Positions 59,075 through 64,000 of a stretch of 64,000 bases of DNA are shown here, one piece after another (the stretch's first letter is position 1; the number at the start of each line of letters is the position of its first letter). Source of the DNA: JAGLOK01 sp963677605 (lineage in GTDB: Bacteria; Bacillota; Clostridia; Christensenellales; UMGS416); contig CAXXDX010000001.1 of assembly GCA_963677605.2 (NCBI GenBank), positions 186,001-250,000 on the forward strand, given 5' to 3'. A program made the position numbers and the translations under genes. The notes beneath the pieces were generated by a model that made no database searches, was not told the origin of the DNA, and saw only the letters and a list, made by a program, of their open reading frames with translations.

Positions 59075-60241
59075 ATGAAAAAAGTTCAAACAATGAACGC
59101 CATTTCGGATGTTATATACGATTACCTAAAAAAAGGCGAATATAAAGTTTCCGATAACGTTACATCTCCTGATGCCATACTTGTCCGCAGCGCAAAACTT
59201 CATGACTATGAAATGGATGAAAATCTTCTTTGTATTGGTCGTGCAGGTGCGGGAGTAAATAATATACCAATAGATAAGTGCTCTGAAAACGGAGTTGTTG
59301 TCTTTAACACACCTGGAGCAAATGCAAACGGCGTTAAAGAGCTTGTGTTATGCGCACTTTTAATGTCAGGCAGAAAGATAGCGGAATCTATCGAATGGGC
59401 CAAGACACTTAAAGGCAAAGGTGAAGAGGTTCCAAAACTTGTCGAAAAAGGCAAAAAGAATTTCGCAGGTCCTGAAGTGATGGGCAAAAAGCTTGGCATT
59501 ATCGGCATGGGCGCTATCGGCGGTGCTGTTGCCAACGTAGCAATTTCACTCGGCATGGAAGTTACCGGCTATGATCCGTTTATGTCAGTCGACGCCGCAC
59601 TTTCATTGACACGTGCAGTCAATATGACAAAATCAATGGATGAGATATTTGCAAACAGCGATTATATAACAATTCATGTACCGCTTAATGATAATACTTT
59701 AGGATTGATAGGAAAAAAATCCATCAACAAGCTTAAAAAAGGCGCAGTAATATTGAACTTCTCGCGCGGTCCGTTGGTAGACAACGAAGAGCTTTTGAAA
59801 GCATTGGACAGCGGTCGTGTATCAAAGTATATAACAGACTTCCCTGAAGATGAGCTCCTGTGTCATGACAAAATAATCGCCCTCCCCCATCTGGGTGCAT
59901 CAACACCCGAAGCTGAGGACAACTGTGCGGTGATGGCTGCCCGTCAGGTAGATGATTATATCAAAAACGGCAATATTACAAACTCTGTTAACTTCCCACA
60001 ATGCCAGCAGCCGCGTTCAGGCAACTTAAGGCTCACTTTTGTACATAAGAATGTTACAAACATGGTTGGACAAATTACAGGCATCCTGGCTGCCGAAGAA
60101 CACAACATAGCCAACATGGTAAATGTATCTCACACGAAATATGCCTATACCATGATTGATGTTGATGACTCTCCTTCTGAAGAATGTATTGAAAAATTCA
60201 AAAGCATTGAAGGCATGATAAAAGTAAGGGTAATCAACTAA
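59075..60241 (+). CDS. serA: D-3-phosphoglycerate dehydrogenase
   Basis: 388 aa from ATG 59075 with AGGAG; the in-frame start at 59042 lies inside serC. Substrate domain with GRAGAGVNNIP, Rossmann motif GIIGMGAIGG, NFSRGPLVDNEELLKAL, catalytic His in LPHLGASTPEAEDNCA. A C-terminal ACT domain (~315-388) suggests feedback control by serine, though the binding residues were not checked. With serC it makes phosphoserine; serB is not in the window. Confidence 0.95.
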   Translation: MKKVQTMNAISDVIYDYLKKGEYKVSDNVTSPDAILVRSAKLHDYEMDENLLCIGRAGAGVNNIPIDKCSENGVVVFNTPGANANGVKELVLCALLMSGRKIAESIEWAKTLKGKGEEVPKLVEKGKKNFAGPEVMGKKLGIIGMGAIGGAVANVAISLGMEVTGYDPFMSVDAALSLTRAVNMTKSMDEIFANSDYITIHVPLNDNTLGLIGKKSINKLKKGAVILNFSRGPLVDNEELLKALDSGRVSKYITDFPEDELLCHDKIIALPHLGASTPEAEDNCAVMAARQVDDYIKNGNITNSVNFPQCQQPRSGNLRLTFVHKNVTNMVGQITGILAAEEHNIANMVNVSHTKYAYTMIDVDDSPSEECIEKFKSIEGMIKVRVIN

Positions 60242-60253
60242 AAATATAATTTG

Positions 60254-60280
60254 AAAGCCGCTGAAATCAGCGGCTTTTTT
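60254..60280 (+). terminator. serCA terminator
   Basis: AAAGCCGCTG (60254-60263), loop AAAT, CAGCGGCTTT (60268-60277), then T to 60280. Confidence 0.92.
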
Positions 60281-60300
60281 GTTGCTGTAAAAACACTTGT

Positions 60301-61284
60301 ATGGTAATATGTGTGAATATGTTATCTCTCAATTCAACAATTTCAATTGGATTAATATCAATAGTACTACTATGTTTAATTATAATATCAGGTGAAAAGA
60401 TTAACGATAAAATCAAATCTTATAAATCTTATAAACAGTTTAAAAAAGGCAACAGTTTCTATTATAAAGGCATGTTTACGGAGGCACTTGAATGCTATTT
60501 ATATTCATTAGATTATTGCGAAAAGAACTATGGAATATCAAGTGTTAACACTATTAATGTCTATTTAAAAATTGCAAATACATATTGTTTGCTTGACCAA
60601 CCTGAAAAAGCATTAAAATATTTGTTTAACACTCAAGATTATTACTTTAATGTATTATCTGAGAATGAAATTGAATCAAGAAAATATTATACATACCTTG
60701 GTAACATATATGACAGAATGGGAAACTTTGATAAAGCTCTTGAAAATTACAATTTATCTTTATCGATTATCGAATCATTCGGCAAAGAATATGATTTTGA
60801 CAAAGCAATTTGTTTTTTAAATATGGGCATAGTTTACGACAATAAAAACGAATACAGCAATGCTTTGTTTATGTATAAAAGCGCTCTTTATATTTTTGAA
60901 GGATTGGACGGTGACTACAAACACGAGATAGCCTTGTGCCAATATAATATTGGTATATCATATTACCTTCAAAATAAAAACGATGATGCACTTGATTGCC
61001 TGAACAAATCTTTGGATATAAGATTGGCTTTATCTGAAAATCACCCTAACACAGCAACATGCTATCACTATATTGCCTGTATATATTACGATAAATGTAG
61101 ATACGATACAGCTATTGATTATTATAAAAAGTCTATTCTTATAAGTTTTCATACAATTGGAACTGATCATCCAAGATATGCCCAGACATATGAAAAATTG
61201 GAAGACTCCTACATAAAAGCAGGCTACAGTAATAAAGATTTTATAAATTGGATGGATGAAAATCTAAAACCTATAAACAGATAA
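60301..61284 (+). CDS. Membrane-anchored TPR protein (tandem copy 1)
   Basis: 327 aa. N-terminal membrane helix (~13-30), then about six tetratricopeptide repeats (~42-320) of the Asn/Tyr-rich kind: KGMFTEALECYLYSLDYCEKNYG, RMGNFDKALENYNLSLSI, NKNEYSNALFMYKSALYIF, YLQNKNDDALDCLNKSLDIR. The start is uncertain (ATG 60301, GTG 60313 or ATG 60319); no RBS is clear. The TPR surface likely faces the cytoplasm or the wall and holds partners. Paralogue at 61347. Confidence 0.7.
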   Translation: MVICVNMLSLNSTISIGLISIVLLCLIIISGEKINDKIKSYKSYKQFKKGNSFYYKGMFTEALECYLYSLDYCEKNYGISSVNTINVYLKIANTYCLLDQPEKALKYLFNTQDYYFNVLSENEIESRKYYTYLGNIYDRMGNFDKALENYNLSLSIIESFGKEYDFDKAICFLNMGIVYDNKNEYSNALFMYKSALYIFEGLDGDYKHEIALCQYNIGISYYLQNKNDDALDCLNKSLDIRLALSENHPNTATCYHYIACIYYDKCRYDTAIDYYKKSILISFHTIGTDHPRYAQTYEKLEDSYIKAGYSNKDFINWMDENLKPINR

Positions 61285-61346
61285 CGTTCCAATATTTATA
61301 TCATTTTTAACAATTATATTACTCTAAGAAAACTTTTACTTGCTAC

Positions 61347-62345
61347 ATGCAAAAATATATGTTATTTTCTGTATATATGAGTTTACTTCTCGACAACTCT
61401 GTCATGATAATTTCAGCAGCTATAATAATCCTCATTGCAAGTGGATTATCTTTTTATGTAATACGAAAAAGTCAGAAATCACAAATTACAAACAATCTTG
61501 AAGCAGCAGACAATTTTTATCGAAATACGGAATATGAAAAAGGTCTCGAGCTGTATTTGAAATCAGTTTCCCATATAGAGCAAATTTATGGCGTTAACTC
61601 AAACAATGCTGCTAATATTTACATGAAAATCGGTAAATCCTATGTGCACTTGTCAGATGCCCTAAAAGCTGAAGATTATATTTTAAAAGCAACTGAATAC
61701 TACAAAAGCATAACAGAATCTAATCCATCCGAAGCGGCTTCATTTTATAATACACTCGGTAATATTAACGATTCTCTTAAAAGATATGATGCTGCATTGC
61801 ATTATTATGTTAAAGCTCGTGAGATTCTTGAAAATTCATCTGATGCAGAAAACACTAGTTTGGCGAAATGCTATTTAAATATTGCAATAGTATATGACAA
61901 TCAGAATAAATATAAAGAATCGGTTGAAATGTATCAAAAAGCAATATCAATATTTGAAAAAGGCGAACACAATATTGAAAAGGTTATTGCACTGTCCTAT
62001 TTTAACTTAGGCGTTGCACTGTATGTACAAAACAAATATGATTCTGCCCTTGAATGTCTTCAAAAGTCACTTGAAATAAGAAGCCAGACAATGATAAACC
62101 ACCCGGACATTGCTAGCTGTTATCACTATATTGCATGTGTAAAGTTAGAAATCGGTCTTTTGGATGAAGCTATAAGCTTGCTTCTTAAATCCCTCCATAT
62201 TAAAGTTGAAACGCTTGGAAATCATCATCCTGAGTATTGGAAAACATATTTTAAGCTCAAAAACGCTTTCACTAAATCAGGGGCGTCAAAAGATGAATAT
62301 GAAGCTTGGGTTGCAAATCAACTTATTGAACTTAAAGAAAATTAA
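61347..62345 (+). CDS. Membrane-anchored TPR protein (tandem copy 2)
   Basis: 332 aa. Same plan: membrane helix (~17-38) then TPRs (~48-325), with near-identical motifs at matching places (YVQNKYDSALECLQKSLEIR, ASCYHYIACV). 62 bases after the first copy. No RBS is clear before ATG 61347. Both copies share the ending pattern of a lone helix and W-x-x-x-L tail. Products of one duplication; the neighbouring gene for a small alarmone synthetase faces the other way. Confidence 0.7.
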   Translation: MQKYMLFSVYMSLLLDNSVMIISAAIIILIASGLSFYVIRKSQKSQITNNLEAADNFYRNTEYEKGLELYLKSVSHIEQIYGVNSNNAANIYMKIGKSYVHLSDALKAEDYILKATEYYKSITESNPSEAASFYNTLGNINDSLKRYDAALHYYVKAREILENSSDAENTSLAKCYLNIAIVYDNQNKYKESVEMYQKAISIFEKGEHNIEKVIALSYFNLGVALYVQNKYDSALECLQKSLEIRSQTMINHPDIASCYHYIACVKLEIGLLDEAISLLLKSLHIKVETLGNHHPEYWKTYFKLKNAFTKSGASKDEYEAWVANQLIELKEN

Positions 62346-62360
62346 TATTCAATCTTGTTT

Positions 62361-63023
62361 TTAACTCATCAATATTCCATCAAGTTCTGAGCCTTTAATG
62401 GCATTTATGCTTTCTTTTATGCCAGCCATCTTTTCATCAAGCTCCGAAGATATCTGAGCACATTCCTTTAATCTAACTAAAAGCTCTCTTGGCGCTTTAT
62501 TGTTGTATCTGTAGTTTATTTTATGCTCGAGGCTTGCCCAAAAATCCATTGCTGATGTGCGAATCTGTATTTCTACATTAATGCGTTCTGTAATTGTGCT
62601 TAAAAACACAGGTATTGACACTATCATATGATAGCTTTGGTATCCGTTTTCCTTAGGGTTGGTAACATAATCGGACACTTTAATAACTTCTACATCATCC
62701 TGTTTTTCAATCATCTTTGCAACAGTAAATATATCATCTTTAAAAGAACATATTATTCTAAGTCCAGCAATATCATAAATATACTTTGCAGCATTTTTTA
62801 TGCTTGGCTCAAATCCTTTTCTTTTAAGTTTTCTGCGGATTGAATCCCTGTCCTTGACTCGTGTTTTTATATGTTCTATCGGATTGTAATCTTTAATATA
62901 ATGAAATTCTTCATTTAATATGTTAACTTTTGTTTCAATTTCCTCTAGTGCAAATTTGTGAATCAAAAGCATATCACGCCAGTCTTTAAATACAGCTGGT
63001 GTAAACTGAATAATGTCGTTCAT
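62361..63023 (-). CDS. Small alarmone synthetase, RelQ/YjbM-like
   Basis: 220 aa, synthetase domain only, no hydrolase or ACT part. Marks: HIKTRVKDRDSIRRKL (substrate Arg/Lys), IYDIAGLRIICSF with Asp for Mg2+, ENGYQSYH, and EIQIRTSAMDFWASLEHKINYRY with the catalytic Glu. Makes (p)ppGpp from ATP and GDP or GTP. RBS GAGGT before the ATG. Length and motifs fit RelQ more than RelP; a firm choice needs alignment. Confidence 0.9.
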   Translation of the reverse strand: MNDIIQFTPAVFKDWRDMLLIHKFALEEIETKVNILNEEFHYIKDYNPIEHIKTRVKDRDSIRRKLKRKGFEPSIKNAAKYIYDIAGLRIICSFKDDIFTVAKMIEKQDDVEVIKVSDYVTNPKENGYQSYHMIVSIPVFLSTITERINVEIQIRTSAMDFWASLEHKINYRYNNKAPRELLVRLKECAQISSELDEKMAGIKESINAIKGSELDGILMS

Positions 63024-63120
63024 AGTAACCTCGATTGTTAATTATTTGCAAGATTATTATCTCACAATTATTAATACCGTAGTTTACGTTTTTTTAAACA
63101 AACAGTGAATTTTCAAATAG

Positions 63121-63151
63121 AAAAAAAGGCTCTCGAATTGAGAGCCTTTTT
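63121..63151. terminator. purL terminator
   Basis: AAAAAGGCTCTC (63123-63134), loop GAATT, GAGAGCCTTTTT (63140-63151). On the minus strand followed by a T-run (63127-63121). It follows the purL stop by 8 bases; the hairpin is symmetric, so it could also act on plus-strand transcripts. Confidence 0.88.
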
Positions 63152-63159
63152 ATTTAATC

Positions 63160-64000
63160 TTACTTGAAGTAATTAACTCCGGATTCAAATATTTTGCTGT
63201 CATATTCCCCCGGAACATTCCTGAAAGTGTTTTTAGTCCATCTTTCATTGTGTCCCATCTTGCCCATTACACGTCCGTCAGGCGATGTGATTCCCTCAAC
63301 TGCGTGAACTGAACCGTTGGGATTAAAATCAATGTTATATGTAAGATTTCCGTTCATGTCAACATACTGCCATGCTATCTGTCCGTTTTTCAGTAGCTCA
63401 TCATATTCCTTTTCACTGCATACAAAGCGGCCTTCTCCGTGAGATATCGCAACGTTAATTACATCTCCAGGCTCAATTCCCATCATCCAAGGCGAAAGAT
63501 TGCTCATAGCCTTGGTTTTCACTATACGGCTTTGGTGGCGGCCTATAGCGTTAAATGTAAGCGTGGGTGAATCCTCTCTTGCATCACGGATTTCGCCATA
63601 AGGAACAAGGCCTGTCTTTATAAGCGCTTGGAACCCGTTGCATATTCCAAGTGCCAACCCATCGCGGTTATTAAGAAGGTTCATAATGGAGTCTTTTATT
63701 CTCGGAGCACGGAGCGCAGCAGCTATAAACTTAGCTGATCCTTCCGGTTCATCTCCTGCTGAAAATCCACCCGGAAGCATCAGTATCTGAGCATTGTCTA
63801 TCATAGCTTTCATTTTAGAAAGTGTCTCTTCTATATGCTCGGGAAGAAGGTTTTTAATAATCAAAACATCTGCTTTTGCGCCTGCACGCTCAAATGCAGC
63901 TGCTGTGTCATATTCTGTGTTCGTTCCGGGAAATACAGGTATAAACACTCGCGGTCTTGCAATTGAACTGCTTGCTTTTCTTGCTTTTCCCGATGTGTAT
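63160..64000 (-). CDS. purL: Phosphoribosylformylglycinamidine synthase, C-terminal glutaminase domain
   Basis: Partial; the frame runs out of the window at 64000, with ~280 residues visible. Class I glutamine amidotransferase domain: PVFPGTNTEYD, LMLPGGFSAGDEPEGSAKF (oxyanion loop), catalytic Cys in LGICNGFQAL, His-Glu in SHGEGRF near the end, and the family block GHNERWTKNT. In the large single-chain PurL this domain is at the C-terminus and supplies ammonia to the synthetase half. Apparent start codons inside are not real; upstream residues (GKARKASSSIARPRVFI) link it to the missing part. Confidence 0.93.
   Translation of the reverse strand, partial: YTSGKARKASSSIARPRVFIPVFPGTNTEYDTAAAFERAGAKADVLIIKNLLPEHIEETLSKMKAMIDNAQILMLPGGFSAGDEPEGSAKFIAAALRAPRIKDSIMNLLNNRDGLALGICNGFQALIKTGLVPYGEIRDAREDSPTLTFNAIGRHQSRIVKTKAMSNLSPWMMGIEPGDVINVAISHGEGRFVCSEKEYDELLKNGQIAWQYVDMNGNLTYNIDFNPNGSVHAVEGITSPDGRVMGKMGHNERWTKNTFRNVPGEYDSKIFESGVNYFK

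Noticed and set aside
1..64000. CRISPR arrays, insertion sequences, integrases, phage genes
   Set aside because: No regularly spaced repeats, transposase or integrase motifs, or terminal inverted repeats were seen.

Overview
The window reads as a chromosomal segment of an AT-rich, Gram-positive, anaerobic member of the Clostridia (Bacillota). Evidence: strong AGGAGG-type ribosome binding sites with some TTG and GTG starts; TTGACA/TATAAT promoters; compact hairpin-plus-T terminators; a single-chain PurL with a C-terminal glutaminase domain; a type IV pilus locus with no secretin gene; and several ferredoxin or flavin enzymes typical of anaerobes. No rRNA, CRISPR array, prophage or insertion sequence was seen. 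The order or genus cannot be named from this sequence.

Layout. 1-2.4 kb: end of an ABC-2 permease gene, a hairpin-rich spacer, a two-gene unit of unknown function (C-terminal SHOCT-like helix), and tRNA-Ala(GGC) with its own promoter and terminator. 2.7-5.7 kb: a frameshifted OFA-family transporter and a GH43 xylosidase/arabinofuranosidase with an operator-like inverted repeat. 5.9-13.3 kb (minus strand): a four-gene exopolysaccharide locus with a triple-NodB membrane protein, a membrane GT2 synthase carrying an N-terminal PilZ domain, a degenerate deacetylase-like protein and a GH18-like lipoprotein. 13.7-18.5 kb: Tex, L-arabinose isomerase and a canonical NodB deacetylase. 18.7-26.4 kb: an acyltransferase-like protein with a zinc ribbon, then a TetR regulator diverging from a catabolic operon (class III aminotransferase, class II aldolase, FGGY kinase, GPH symporter). 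26.5-32.4 kb: a two-component system with two SHOCT miniproteins, a CDF metal exporter, an aldo/keto reductase and two tandem zinc-ribbon membrane proteins. 32.7-41 kb: a large unknown exported protein, an unknown lipoprotein, an EFR1-type flavodoxin-ferredoxin, an NfeD-like/flotillin pair and pyrimidine-nucleoside phosphorylase.

41.1-54.5 kb is a complete monoderm type IV pilus operon: pilB, pilT, pilC, pilA, pilD, two minor pilins, two very large PilX-like proteins with repeat-rich passenger domains, then pilM, pilN and pilO. 54.7-64 kb: an ArsR-type regulator, a PNPOx-OYE fusion flavoprotein coupled to a second OFA transporter, serC-serA, two tandem TPR proteins, a small alarmone synthetase and the 3' part of purL.

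The strongest candidates for something new are the PilZ-GT2/triple-NodB/GH18 polysaccharide locus, the TetR-controlled aminotransferase-aldolase-kinase-symporter operon, the paired giant PilX-like pilins, and the PNPOx-OYE fusion with its transporter. All assignments come from reading motifs by eye; no database search was run.
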